From Candidatus Acidianus copahuensis (GTDB lineage: Archaea > Thermoproteota > Thermoprotei_A > Sulfolobales > Sulfolobaceae): a DNA stretch of 64,000 nt. The notes under the pieces were generated by a model, which was given only the letters and a program-made list of their open reading frames with translations, was not told the DNA's origin and made no database searches. The stretch covers positions 1-64,000 of the forward strand of contig NZ_JFZT01000047.1 in NCBI RefSeq assembly GCF_000632495.1, read 5' to 3'. The position numbers and the translations under genes are program-made. Positions within the stretch are counted from its first letter, which is position 1; each line of letters begins with the position of its first letter. This document shows, one piece after another, positions 44,697-53,154 of the stretch.

Positions 44697-45923
44697 ATGG
44701 TCCATCCTTCAAGAAAAATAATTTCATCTATTTCGTCCGAACTAGAAGGTTATAAATTACTTTTAGGTGTTTCTAGTAGTATATCGTTATATAAGACCAT
44801 TGATCTATGTAGAGAACTGATGAGAAGAGGTGCAGATGTTAAAGTCATAATGACAAAAAGTGCAAGTAAACTGATTTCACCTGATGTTTTTAAGTGGGCT
44901 ACGGGTAATGAGGTAATAACGCATCTTACTGGAGGTATAGAACATGTTGAATTAAGCGAAGAATTCAATGCTTTAATCATAGCACCAGCAACAGCCAATA
45001 TAATAACAAAGATGGCGTATGGCATGGCTGATAATGCACTTCTAGCGACAGCTCTCAATTTTATCGGAAAAAAGAAACCAATAATATTAGTACCAGCAAT
45101 GCATCTCCCAATGTATGAATCACCTCAGGTTAGAGATAGTATTCAAAAACTTAAAGATTTCATAGAGATAATTGAACCAAGCATTGTTAATGATTTAGCT
45201 CATTACCCTGATCTTGAGTATTTGATATCAAGAATTATACCTTACGTATTAAGGGGAAAAGATCTAAAGGGAATGAAGATCATAGTGACTGCAGGTCCAA
45301 CAAGGGAATACATGGATCCTGTAAGATTTATATCGAATCCAAGTAGTGGAAAAATGGGAGTGGCGATAGCAAACGAGGCGGAAGCTAGAGGTGCAGATGT
45401 AATACTTATCCATGGACCTATATCTACGGAAGTTAAACCTTTTGTATCAAAGAGCATAGCAGTGGAAACAACAGAGCAAATGGCTGATGCTGTTTTGACA
45501 AATGTCGAAAGAGGATATAGAATTGCCATATTGGCTGGAGCCCCTGCTGATTTTAAATTTAATAGATATTTTACAGAAAAAATTAATACACATTCTAATA
45601 TTCCAAAATTAGAACTCGAATTAACGCCTAAAATATCAAGTGTTATTAGAGGAAAGGCATTTATTATTGGTTTTTCAGCAGAGACAGCAGAAAATGATCA
45701 ACAACTTATAGAAAAAGCAAAAATAAAGAAAGAAAAACACGGATTTAATATAATAATAGCTAATAATGTATCACGAAAAGATATAGGATTTTCATCGAAT
45801 AAAAATGAGGTTATAATTATTAGTAAAGATTCTATAGAGAAAATTCCTAAATCATATAAATCAGAAATTTCAAGGAAAATCCTAGATTATTTAAAGGAAG
45901 AGTTTAAAAAAGAGTTCGCATAA
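44697..45923 (+). CDS. coaBC: Bifunctional phosphopantothenoylcysteine decarboxylase/phosphopantothenate--cysteine ligase
   Basis: 408 residues. The N-terminal CoaC flavoprotein domain: KLLLGVSSSISLYKTIDLCR, IAPATANIITKMAYGMADNA and PAMHLPMYESP (catalytic His/Met region). The C-terminal CoaB domain: KIIVTAGPTREYMDPVRFIS then NPSSGKMGVAIANEA, ILAGAPADFKFN and IIANNVSRKDIGF. It carries out two steps of coenzyme A synthesis. The promoter of tRNA-His lies in its last codons. Confidence 0.96.
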   Translation: MVHPSRKIISSISSELEGYKLLLGVSSSISLYKTIDLCRELMRRGADVKVIMTKSASKLISPDVFKWATGNEVITHLTGGIEHVELSEEFNALIIAPATANIITKMAYGMADNALLATALNFIGKKKPIILVPAMHLPMYESPQVRDSIQKLKDFIEIIEPSIVNDLAHYPDLEYLISRIIPYVLRGKDLKGMKIIVTAGPTREYMDPVRFISNPSSGKMGVAIANEAEARGADVILIHGPISTEVKPFVSKSIAVETTEQMADAVLTNVERGYRIAILAGAPADFKFNRYFTEKINTHSNIPKLELELTPKISSVIRGKAFIIGFSAETAENDQQLIEKAKIKKEKHGFNIIIANNVSRKDIGFSSNKNEVIIISKDSIEKIPKSYKSEISRKILDYLKEEFKKEFA

Positions 45924-45932
45924 TCCATATTT

Positions 45933-46007
45933 GGCTCGGGTAGCTCAGCTTGGGAGAGCGCTGGGCTGTGGACCCAGCGGTCCCGGGTTCAAACCCCGGC
46001 CCGAGCC
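45933..46007 (+). tRNA. tRNA-His (GTG)
   Basis: Cloverleaf of 73 nt (45934-46006) with anticodon arm CTGGG-CTGTGGA-CCCAG. The extra G-1 (45933) and C73 (46007), which identify tRNA-His, are both encoded. No intron. A TTTAAAAAA element at about 45903-45911, inside the 3' end of coaBC, is the likely TATA box. Confidence 0.95.
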
Positions 46008-46249
46008 CATTTTCGAGAATCTCAAGATCTTTAGTTTAAATTATTCGATAACATTGAAAATATATAAATAAAGTAAATTAAAAAAGAAAAATGCATTAAA
46101 TGTTATATTTTATAAGTTCATTATAATCCCAAATAAACTATAGAAGAGTTGACTACTATATTACAGATATTAATATTATTTAAATCATTAATCTGGAAAA
46201 CATATTCAATGCTCAAAAAAATTTTCATCTTTACGTTATCCCTGGCAAA

Positions 46250-46258
46250 CTTTAAATA
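46250..46258 (+). promoter_or_regulatory. TATA box of tRNA-Asp
   Basis: CTTTAAATA lies about 26 bp upstream of the tRNA-Asp 5' end. The rest of 46008-46280 is AT-rich with no gene seen. Confidence 0.6.
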
Positions 46259-46280
46259 TCAGAAGGAAAAAAATCATAGT

Positions 46281-46743
<463 letters not shown>

Positions 46744-46763
46744 ATATAAAGATGATACAATAC

Positions 46764-46775
46764 AAACTTAAATTT
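46764..46775. promoter_or_regulatory. Shared TATA element for tRNA-Phe and the adjacent small RNA
   Basis: AAACTTAAATTT is near-palindromic and centred at about 46769.5. That is 26 bp from the tRNA-Phe 5' end (46743, minus) and 26 bp from 46795 (plus), where a structured RNA begins. One element may therefore drive both. Confidence 0.55.
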
Positions 46776-46794
46776 TTCGTAACCTATTTATAAT

Positions 46795-46867
46795 GGGGAC
46801 CAGGCGACACTCTATTAAGAACCCTTTTTAGGGACTCTATGAAATAGAGTCTCCAGAGGTCCCTACA
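46795..46867 (+). ncRNA. Candidate H/ACA-type guide RNA
   Basis: A 73-nt element with the H/ACA layout. Lower stem GGGGACC (46795-46801) pairs with GGTCCCT (46858-46864). Two 7-nt pocket strands follow, AGGCGAC (46802-46808) and CTCCAGA (46851-46857). The upper stem is ACTCTATT (46809-46816) with AATAGAGT (46843-46850), capped by CCC/GGG pairs around a T-rich loop and GA-rich bases that could form a K-turn or K-loop. ACA (46865-46867) ends it. A competing 8-bp hairpin GACTCTAT-GAA-ATAGAGTC also exists. No rRNA target was established. The next CDS starts right after the ACA. Confidence 0.55.
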
Positions 46868-47191
46868 ATGAAAGTACTTTTATGCTTAATTAATCAATCA
46901 AATAAAAATGTTTTAGAGAAAATCAAGGAAAAATTAAGCCAATATACTGATACGTTTATTTTTCCTGAATTACTTCATACTTCTATCTTAGGATTTGATT
47001 GGAAGAATGAGTGTTATACTTATTCGGCTTTCACAAATATTTTCTCTAGATTGGATCTATTACCATTTGAAAGAATAGTTCTATTATCACCGGTAAATTT
47101 CTGTGATAATAAAAATATACCATATAAATTTAAAATAGTTAATTTAAACGAAGATATTAACACTATAATAAATACTATCATAAATACCTAG
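46868..47191 (+). CDS. Uncharacterised 107-residue protein
   Basis: Not recognised. It starts at ATG directly after the ACA of the structured RNA. Alpha-beta alternation (KVLLCLINQSNKNVLEKIKE, RIVLLSPVNFCD, FKIVNLNEDINTIINT) suggests a small Rossmann-like fold. There is no ribosome site; it would be translated from the RNA-like leader or from an internal leaderless transcript. If the upstream element is a 5' UTR rather than a guide RNA, it might regulate this gene. Confidence 0.6.
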   Translation: MKVLLCLINQSNKNVLEKIKEKLSQYTDTFIFPELLHTSILGFDWKNECYTYSAFTNIFSRLDLLPFERIVLLSPVNFCDNKNIPYKFKIVNLNEDINTIINTIINT

Positions 47192-47209
47192 AATTCTAGG
47201 ATTATTGGA

Positions 47210-47629
47210 CTATATATCCACAACAAATTCCAGAATATATTCATTATCGGTTTTTTTTATACTCATCTGGCTATATGTTATTGCCTTAACGAGAGTTCTT
47301 TTCTCATGCTTTCGACTGTCAAATTTTTCTCCCCATACAGTTGCATTTAAGCTCATCAAGTCCTGGTTTATATTTACTTTAAATTTACTAAATAATAATA
47401 GTTCTGAATCATAAAAGACCAGTAATGCCTCAAGCCATCTGTATAACAAGTTTTCCAAGTCTATTCCATCTACATTAATCTCTCTTTTCTCTTTAGGGCT
47501 AACTTTTTGCGTATCAGTCATAACTTCAAACATTGCGAGAGCCGCATTTTCAAAAGCTTCATTTAAACTATTTCCAAAAGCTCTTATACCCACATCAGCT
47601 GTATTATCAACAAACTCGAATTTTTTCAT
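47210..47629 (-). CDS. Archease
   Basis: 139 residues from ATG. FEFVDNTADVGIRAFGNSLN, AFENAALAMFEVMTD, LENLLYRWLEALLVFYDSEL and RTLVKAITYSQMSIKK match archease, which activates the RtcB tRNA ligase. Conserved acidic residues for calcium binding (the D in TADVGIR, the C-terminal Asp) are present. It fits an organism with intron-containing tRNAs, such as the tRNA-Cys above. Confidence 0.95.
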   Translation of the reverse strand: MKKFEFVDNTADVGIRAFGNSLNEAFENAALAMFEVMTDTQKVSPKEKREINVDGIDLENLLYRWLEALLVFYDSELLLFSKFKVNINQDLMSLNATVWGEKFDSRKHEKRTLVKAITYSQMSIKKTDNEYILEFVVDI

Positions 47630-47673
47630 CAAAAGATTTTAAGGCTATTAATTTTAAACTCTATTGATTACAT

Positions 47674-47763
47674 ATGGGTGGAAGACAGAAGACAACTCTA
47701 TTCATGACAAAAGAAATTAAGAAGGAAAAAAAGACTACTGCTCCTCAGTCCTCTTCGAAATAA
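47674..47763 (+). CDS. Possible 29-residue basic protein
   Basis: ATG-initiated and Lys-rich: MGGRQKTTLFMTKEIKKEKK then TTAPQSSSK. An ATTTTAAACT at 47651-47660 could be its TATA box, giving a leaderless start. Its 3' end overlaps the end of cedA2 on the other strand by 29 nt. The composition looks coding, but length alone cannot support it. Confidence 0.35.
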   Translation: MGGRQKTTLFMTKEIKKEKKTTAPQSSSK

Positions 47764-47893
47764 CATAAACTGCAACATTCAGTCCAATAGCGATACTCGT
47801 TCCAATAGCTAAAAATAGAAAGTTTTTTGTTAATCCATATACCATCAAAGAATTTAATAAAATTAAGATTGACATTAGATCTTTGCTTTTCAT
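47735..47893 (-). CDS. cedA2: CedA2-like small membrane subunit
   Basis: 52 residues with two hydrophobic helices (LMSILILLNSLMVYGL and FLFLAIGTSIAIGLNVAVYV) and a charged tail SKRTEEQ. ATG 47893 is 8 nt after the cedA stop with a GTGAG site. Two-helix small proteins flank CedA in Sulfolobus, where CedA, CedA1 and CedA2 form the DNA importer. The identification rests on size, topology and gene order. Confidence 0.72.
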   Translation of the reverse strand: MKSKDLMSILILLNSLMVYGLTKNFLFLAIGTSIAIGLNVAVYVISKRTEEQ

Positions 47894-47901
47894 ACTTCTC
47901 A

Positions 47902-48687
47902 CTAGAATATCTCTATTGGAAAAGGCAATCTGGCCGAGCTCCCACTTATCGCTGAGCCTAATCCCAGCGCTAACCCACTAAGTATAACTAAATAAGCGCT
48001 AGGCATTACAAGTATTCCTTCGACGTAAATAGGTACTACTTGAGTTGCCATAGAATTCACTAAACCTCCGGCATTAGTATTTGATGGAACTCCATTAATC
48101 AAAATATTAACTCCAAGTTGAGAGAGAAATCTGGGTAAATAAGGCAATCCGATATAAAACACAATCGAAAATCCTATTAACGCACCACCAATCGCTCTTC
48201 CTATTCTAAAAGGTAAAGATATAAATAAAATTCCTATTGCTATAAATACTCCTGAATAATCATAAACTACATAGGATAATATTATTATTGTCTCGACGAC
48301 AGCTATTAAACCTGATAATAATGAAAATAAGGACATTAACGGTGCCATTAAAATACTTAATCCAGGATCATCAGAAAACGAAGCCGCTACATATGCTGTT
48401 TTAACGAGTGTAGATACTGTAATCTGAACTTGAAGTATCTGGTATAGCCATGAGAAAAAATTAGGCCAACTAGCACCCAGTATTGAACCTATATATTGAC
48501 TGGCGTAAATTATTAATGCATAAATATTTATTAGAACTGTTGCGTAAATTCCATCAAGAATGAGTTTAGTGCCCCACTTCTTAACTCCATAAACAGGTAA
48601 TGGAAGGCCCATAATCAAAGTACCTATAAAGTAAGTCAAACTAGCTAAACTTGATGAAATGAAAAGAAAATAGCCTGGACTGTACAC
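47902..48687 (-). CDS. cedA: CedA, DNA-import membrane protein
   Basis: 261 residues from GTG, with about six or seven transmembrane helices (e.g. YFLFISSSLASLTYFIGTLI, LISGLIAVVETIIILSYVV-like stretch near the middle, SAYLVILSGLALGLGSAISG at the end). Size, topology and flanking two-helix genes match CedA of the crenarchaeal system for exchange of DNA, a VirB6-like channel component. It imports DNA during UV-induced, pili-mediated aggregation. Its GTG overlaps the CedA1 stop (TAGTG) and a GGTGAA site precedes it. The ATPase CedB is not in this window. Confidence 0.8.
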   Translation of the reverse strand: MYSPGYFLFISSSLASLTYFIGTLIMGLPLPVYGVKKWGTKLILDGIYATVLINIYALIIYASQYIGSILGASWPNFFSWLYQILQVQITVSTLVKTAYVAASFSDDPGLSILMAPLMSLFSLLSGLIAVVETIIILSYVVYDYSGVFIAIGILFISLPFRIGRAIGGALIGFSIVFYIGLPYLPRFLSQLGVNILINGVPSNTNAGGLVNSMATQVVPIYVEGILVMPSAYLVILSGLALGLGSAISGSSARLPFPIEIF

Positions 48688-48923
48688 TAAATTTCACCTG
48701 CCAAGTATGAAATTAAGCTAAACACAGTAGTTCCAATAGCCAACCAGAACGCAGCCATAATTGCGTCCTCAATTATTGTCTGTCCTTCCCTTTTAAGTCT
48801 AAATATAGGTATGGGAGATCCTCTGATTGCCCATCCTATTGCCCACGATAATATAAACACTGACCATGCTGTAGCGGTTATCTGCGTAGTTAATGATTGT
48901 ACAAGAGTTTCTATTCCTGACAT
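48687..48923 (-). CDS. cedA1: CedA1-like small membrane (pilin-like) subunit
   Basis: 78 residues from ATG 48923, with two hydrophobic segments: TATAWSVFILSWAIGWAI and AIMAAFWLAIGTTVFSLISY, separated by a short basic loop FRLKREGQ. This matches CedA1, shown to be a VirB2-like pilin. It is the first gene of cedA1-cedA-cedA2. The 51-bp space to cmk contains TCTTTAAGTTC as a possible TATA element. No exact AnTTTC UV-box was seen; the nearest sequence is AATTTT. Confidence 0.75.
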   Translation of the reverse strand: MSGIETLVQSLTTQITATAWSVFILSWAIGWAIRGSPIPIFRLKREGQTIIEDAIMAAFWLAIGTTVFSLISYLAGEI

Positions 48924-48974
48924 TATATGCACCAAAATTAGATAAGAACTTAAAGAGGAGTGAGGTAATCAAAA

Positions 48975-49496
48975 TTAATCATTACGTATATACATGGAAA
49001 TCAGATTAATTATCATCTCAGGTGACTTTCCCTGTGTATTAATTACTAGATCAAAAACTGATTCATCAAAAATATCTATACCGTAATACTTCCAAAATCT
49101 TATATGATGGCTTTGCTCTCTTTCTATAATTTTTTCTATCGCGTCACTATAAGTAAGTCTATCTCTAGATGCTATTCTTTTTGCCCTCTCTTCAAGTGGC
49201 GCCCATAAATAAATCGAATAGTCGGCTATACCTTTAAGGATCCATCCAGCAATATGGGACTCAATGACAACATCTCCCTTTAAGGCTTCTTCTAGCATTT
49301 TTGAATCAATTAATTTATCAATATTGAATAACTTTTCAGCCTCTCTATTAAACTGGATGATATCTTTGCTTTCTTTTAAAGCTAAAGATCTAAAAAACTC
49401 ACCACCTGATATATATCTGAGATTGAATTTTTTACTAACAATCTTCGCTATTGTAGTTTTACCACTTCCTGATGGTCCGCTTATAGTTAAAATCAT
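48975..49496 (-). CDS. cmk: Cytidylate kinase
   Basis: 173 residues from ATG 49496 (MILTISGPSGSGKTTIAKIV); the upstream in-frame extension lies inside L34e. P-loop GPSGSGKTT, ISGGEFFRSLA, VVIESHIAGWIL and the lid SRDRLTYSDAIEKIIEREQS (arginines) match archaeal CMP kinase. It overlaps the L34e stop (ATGA), as is usual in archaea. Confidence 0.94.
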   Translation of the reverse strand: MILTISGPSGSGKTTIAKIVSKKFNLRYISGGEFFRSLALKESKDIIQFNREAEKLFNIDKLIDSKMLEEALKGDVVIESHIAGWILKGIADYSIYLWAPLEERAKRIASRDRLTYSDAIEKIIEREQSHHIRFWKYYGIDIFDESVFDLVINTQGKSPEMIINLISMYIRND

Positions 49497-49756
49497 GAAG
49501 TACCTCTCATGGAAAGTTTTATCAATTCTTCTAAGCATTTATGGCAAAGATAACCTCCATATTGTCTTTCAGGTCTCTTCTCCTTTCTAGAATACTTATT
49601 TACTTGATTTGTAGGTACTGCTCTAAGAGGCTTATGACAAATTGCACAATGAGCTACTCCATTCCTTTTCCTCTCATAATGTACTATAGTTTTTCCAGAA
49701 GGAAGTCTTACTTTTATTTTTCTAAAGGAATTAGATCTAAGGAATGGCTTAGGCAT
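49493..49756 (-). CDS. rpl34e: 50S ribosomal protein L34e
   Basis: 87 residues. The zinc ligands are CAICHKPL and YLCHKCLEEL. RSNSFRKIKVRLPSGKTIVH is the conserved N-terminus. Located between DUF106 and cmk as in most archaea; coupled to cmk. Confidence 0.95.
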   Translation of the reverse strand: MPKPFLRSNSFRKIKVRLPSGKTIVHYERKRNGVAHCAICHKPLRAVPTNQVNKYSRKEKRPERQYGGYLCHKCLEELIKLSMRGTS

Positions 49757-49792
49757 GTATCTCCACTTCCTTTTCTGAATTTAACTGGAAGT

Positions 49793-50236
49793 TTATATAA
49801 CCTTCGGGCGCCTTAAAGATAAAGGAGTAAATAAAACAAATGATAGAATAAAAAGAATAAGAGTACTTCCTAACAATAAGTGCTGTCCATTCTTTGTTAA
49901 AGTCAATATTGGTATTTCAAATGGTAAATATAAATTAACTTGAAAATGACTTATCACGATATAAAGATCGATCATGTAAATTACTATTAGAAGAATTGAT
50001 TGTAACATGGAATAGAAGTAAAGACTCGAATTATACGATTTTATTTGCTTAGAAACTTTATTATATATTCTTTCTCTTCTTTTTGAAGAAGAAATTTTAT
50101 TTAGTCGTTCATCATATTCTCTCAATTTAACAAGAATAGATTCTATTTTTTTCCCTAGAAAAGCCTTATATACAAGAAAAATCAACATATTAGATAAAAA
50201 AGATATTAAAATAATCAAAAATATATCTATCTGCAT
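49793..50236 (-). CDS. DUF106/EMC3-like membrane protein (Oxa1/YidC superfamily)
   Basis: 147 residues with three membrane helices: IFLIILISFLSNMLIFLVYK, SMLQSILLIVIYMIDLYIV and HLLLGSTLILFILSFVLF. Between helices 1 and 2 lies a positively charged coiled coil (LREYDERLNKISSSKRRERI), the hallmark of archaeal Oxa1-like proteins (Ylp1) that help insert membrane proteins at ribosomes. Its place between adk/secY and L34e is conserved in archaea. Confidence 0.88.
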   Translation of the reverse strand: MQIDIFLIILISFLSNMLIFLVYKAFLGKKIESILVKLREYDERLNKISSSKRRERIYNKVSKQIKSYNSSLYFYSMLQSILLIVIYMIDLYIVISHFQVNLYLPFEIPILTLTKNGQHLLLGSTLILFILSFVLFTPLSLRRPKVI

Positions 50237-50242
50237 AGAGAT

Positions 50243-50830
50243 CTACGACATAGAAGATATGATCTCTTTAGCCGCTATAGATGGATCTCCTTCCCTATTA
50301 TTAACTACTTTAACTGATGCCCCTACCAATACTGCAGAAGCTACTGCGGCATATCTTGCAAAGTCCATTGTTTCAGAGATTACATTTATATCATTATAAT
50401 CTGATCTGATTCTTTCCCTATCTTTAGATTGCCTATTTATAATATTTTGTGGATCACTTTCTAATAGAAATATAACCCTAGGTGACAATATTTCTACTAT
50501 ATGTCTTGGTAAACCTGGCAGATATCCTGATGGAGTTTTTATTATCGCGTGAGTATCTACAAAGGCTATACCCTCCTCTCCAAGAGTTATACTTTCTTCA
50601 ACAATCTTCTTTGCAGCTATTAGTTGAAGTTCTCTTTGAGTTGATAATGGAAGTTTTCTCATTTCGTCCCTATTACTTACATATTGTCCTTGCAATGCAG
50701 AATTTAACATATAATCACCATAATTCATTATCTTGAATCGAACTTTATTCTCCTTTAGTATCTCAGATACTTTAGATAATACAGTTGTTTTACCTACTCC
50801 TGGTATTCCAGTTACAATACCTATTTTCAT
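50243..50830 (-). CDS. adkA: Adenylate kinase, archaeal type
   Basis: 195 residues, trimeric archaeal AdkA. P-loop GIVTGIPGVGKTTVLSKV, MNYGDYML, RDEMRKLPLSTQRELQLIAA, FVDTHAIIKTPSGYLPGLPR and RQSKDRERIRSD (lid arginines). It interconverts AMP/ATP with ADP. It is 3 nt after secY. Confidence 0.96.
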   Translation of the reverse strand: MKIGIVTGIPGVGKTTVLSKVSEILKENKVRFKIMNYGDYMLNSALQGQYVSNRDEMRKLPLSTQRELQLIAAKKIVEESITLGEEGIAFVDTHAIIKTPSGYLPGLPRHIVEILSPRVIFLLESDPQNIINRQSKDRERIRSDYNDINVISETMDFARYAAVASAVLVGASVKVVNNREGDPSIAAKEIISSMS

Positions 50831-50833
50831 TCT

Positions 50834-52228
50834 TTACTCACCCACTATTCTCTTTAATAGAGGATACATCTCTAATGATCTCTCATATGCTAATAAACTA
50901 TAATATTGCATAGCTATCGTAACAGCTAAAAGTATACCGACTCCAGTTCCATATACACCTAATATAGTTGCTCCTACGGCTATTACACTAACTATAACAG
51001 AACTAAAGAATGCCAATGGATAAATATACTTTGCCAAAAGTCCTTCAATTATTTTTGTATTGCTTCTCATCCCTGGTATCTCAATACCAGCCTCCACAAG
51101 GTTCTTTGCCTGTGTTGCAGGATCTAATCCAGCTACTTCGACCCAGACCAATCCAAACAATATACCAAGCACAATGAAGACTATACTATATTCAACTGCA
51201 CCTAATGGATCTAAAACTACAGCATAAACGCTGTGAGGAATATTTGCAGGTGGATATATAAAGGCTGACTCTATCGCACTTAAAATTCCAGATACAGATG
51301 GAGATACATAAGATGCCATAGATGAAAATAGTTGTATATCAGCCCCTAGTACGCTTACAAATATTACTGGTATGCTACTAACATATAAGAAGTTAAGAGG
51401 GATCGTTCTTCTTATTCCCCTTAGCTTTTGCGAAGTAACTGGTATCTGTATATTTATTGATGTAAGATATACTATAAGAATTATTAAAGATATAGTTGTT
51501 ATTAAACCAACTAAATCAGGTTCGAATACTTTAGTAGTGTTCACAACAATAGATAAAACATTACCATGAGAAACCAAAATTGAGATAAGATTTGGGAAGA
51601 ATCCTACAGGCAAGTCTTGAGAACTTACTGTTACTACACCAAACATATACCAAAATATAATTTTCATAACACCTGCCAATATAAATAAGCTAACACCAGA
51701 TCCAAGTCCCCAACCTTTTTGGATCATCTCATCTAATAGCAAAATTATAAATGTTGCAAGAACTAATTGACCAGCAACTATAAGCCCTAGATCTAATGGA
51801 CTTCCGGCTGAGCTGCCTCCTCTTGTTAGAACATATCCAAAGAGAAATGATTCTACTAGAATAAACAGAAATGCGAGACCTTTTTGTGCTTCAGTAAATT
51901 TGGCCTTACTTTCCTCTGTGTTTAAATCTATATTTAATAATTTAGAACCAACTAAGATTTGCATTATCAAACCAGCAGTTATTATAGGACCTATACCTAA
52001 CTGCGCTAATGTGCCGGCCGTTGAGGCAAAAATAACTTCTTCTTGTAAAAAATTCCCTAATATTGAACTACTTGTAACACCATACAAAGGCACTGAAGCC
52101 ATAACTAAATATATAACAACAGCAATTATCGACCACATTAATTTCTGACTTAAATTAGGCTTTTGCGTAGGCTTAGCTACTGCAGGTAAATATTGGCCTA
52201 ATGATGCTAGAAAGTCGGTAAACGACAT
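50834..52228 (-). CDS. secY: Preprotein translocase subunit SecY
   Basis: 464 residues, about ten membrane helices. The N-terminal SLGQYLPAVAKPTQKPNLSQ is followed by helix 1; QMIQKGWGLGSGVSLFILAG-type cytosolic segment (EMIQKGWGLGSGVSL), IPLNFLYVSSIPVIFVSVLG, and GMRSNTKIIEGLLAKYIYPL (helix 9/10 loop) are family signatures. It is the protein-conducting channel, at the end of the spc-type ribosomal operon. Confidence 0.97.
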   Translation of the reverse strand: MSFTDFLASLGQYLPAVAKPTQKPNLSQKLMWSIIAVVIYLVMASVPLYGVTSSSILGNFLQEEVIFASTAGTLAQLGIGPIITAGLIMQILVGSKLLNIDLNTEESKAKFTEAQKGLAFLFILVESFLFGYVLTRGGSSAGSPLDLGLIVAGQLVLATFIILLLDEMIQKGWGLGSGVSLFILAGVMKIIFWYMFGVVTVSSQDLPVGFFPNLISILVSHGNVLSIVVNTTKVFEPDLVGLITTISLIILIVYLTSINIQIPVTSQKLRGIRRTIPLNFLYVSSIPVIFVSVLGADIQLFSSMASYVSPSVSGILSAIESAFIYPPANIPHSVYAVVLDPLGAVEYSIVFIVLGILFGLVWVEVAGLDPATQAKNLVEAGIEIPGMRSNTKIIEGLLAKYIYPLAFFSSVIVSVIAVGATILGVYGTGVGILLAVTIAMQYYSLLAYERSLEMYPLLKRIVGE

Positions 52229-52244
52229 AAAAGCTCAAAAAGAG

Positions 52245-52679
52245 TTACTTATTTGTGGTTAAAATAACTTCTCCACCGTTTTTCTCTATTTTCCCCTTTG
52301 CCTTATCTGTACAATAATCTACAACAACAACTATAGGCTCATTTATTTTTCCAGATCCCAAAAGTTTTTGATATCCCATCTCCTTCAGATTTACCATTTT
52401 TTTACCATCTTTAACCTCAGCTTTTAATTTACCAGACTCAAGCATTTGAGCTAATTGTTGTATAGATATTGAGCTAACAACTTTAGTTGTTGGATTTACG
52501 AAACCATGCTTACCATACCAACCTTTTCCATACTTAACAATCCAAGACCATTTATGCTTATGCATGCCAATTTGCCTTCCTCCCTCTGAACCACGATCAC
52601 GATGCTGCCCTTTTGTTCCCCAGCCCATATTTCTATGACCACGGAATTTCCTAGTTTTCTTCTCTCTTCTTACTACCAT
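52245..52679 (-). CDS. rpl15: 50S ribosomal protein L15
   Basis: 144 residues. RREKKTRKFRGHRNMGWGTK and QHRDRGSEGGRQIGMHKHKW are the Gly/Arg-rich N-terminal extension of archaeal L15, and YQKLLGSGKINEPIVVVVD the C-terminal core. Its ATG shares a base with the L30 stop (TAATG). Confidence 0.96.
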   Translation of the reverse strand: MVVRREKKTRKFRGHRNMGWGTKGQHRDRGSEGGRQIGMHKHKWSWIVKYGKGWYGKHGFVNPTTKVVSSISIQQLAQMLESGKLKAEVKDGKKMVNLKEMGYQKLLGSGKINEPIVVVVDYCTDKAKGKIEKNGGEVILTTNK

Positions 52680-53149
52680 TATACCATCCTCCTCAAAAGT
52701 TCTTTTATATACGAACCCCTGTAACCATATTCTCCACCATTTTTGAAGTGAACGCTTACTTTTCCATAGAACCCTTCTCTTGGTGGATGCAAGGATATTG
52801 GTAAATTAAATAACTTTGAATATTTATTGATTCTTAATTCCCCAGATACAATCTTTTGCTTAAAATCATCAATATTCATGTTTAAATTGATCTTCAGTGT
52901 TTCATCATCTATCTTCTTTCCTTCTCTAGTTTTCATTCTATTCAGCAACATATCAATGCCTTCTTCGTCCAACTCGCCCCAGGTAATATATGCCTCTACT
53001 TTTCTTATCATACCTTTAATTTCTTCGCTATATGGATATACCATTGCAGAATAACGTCTATTTAGCCTTAATAGCCCTAAAGTCTGCTCTATTCTCCAAT
53101 CTCCTCCAGCTCTCCCTCTTAATCTAATTATTACAACTGAGCTTGACAT
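52679..53149 (-). CDS. rpl30: 50S ribosomal protein L30
   Basis: 156 residues from ATG 53149 (MSSSVVIIRLRGRAGGDWRI), with GGTGA 5 nt upstream; ATG 53155 is an alternative. ETLGLLRLNRRYSAMVYP-like segment (QTLGLLRLNRRYS), IRKVEAYITWGELDEEGI and the C-terminal HPPREGFYG identify the long archaeal/eukaryotic L30/L7 form. Confidence 0.95.
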   Translation of the reverse strand: MSSSVVIIRLRGRAGGDWRIEQTLGLLRLNRRYSAMVYPYSEEIKGMIRKVEAYITWGELDEEGIDMLLNRMKTREGKKIDDETLKINLNMNIDDFKQKIVSGELRINKYSKLFNLPISLHPPREGFYGKVSVHFKNGGEYGYRGSYIKELLRRMV

Positions 53150-53154
53150 TAGCA

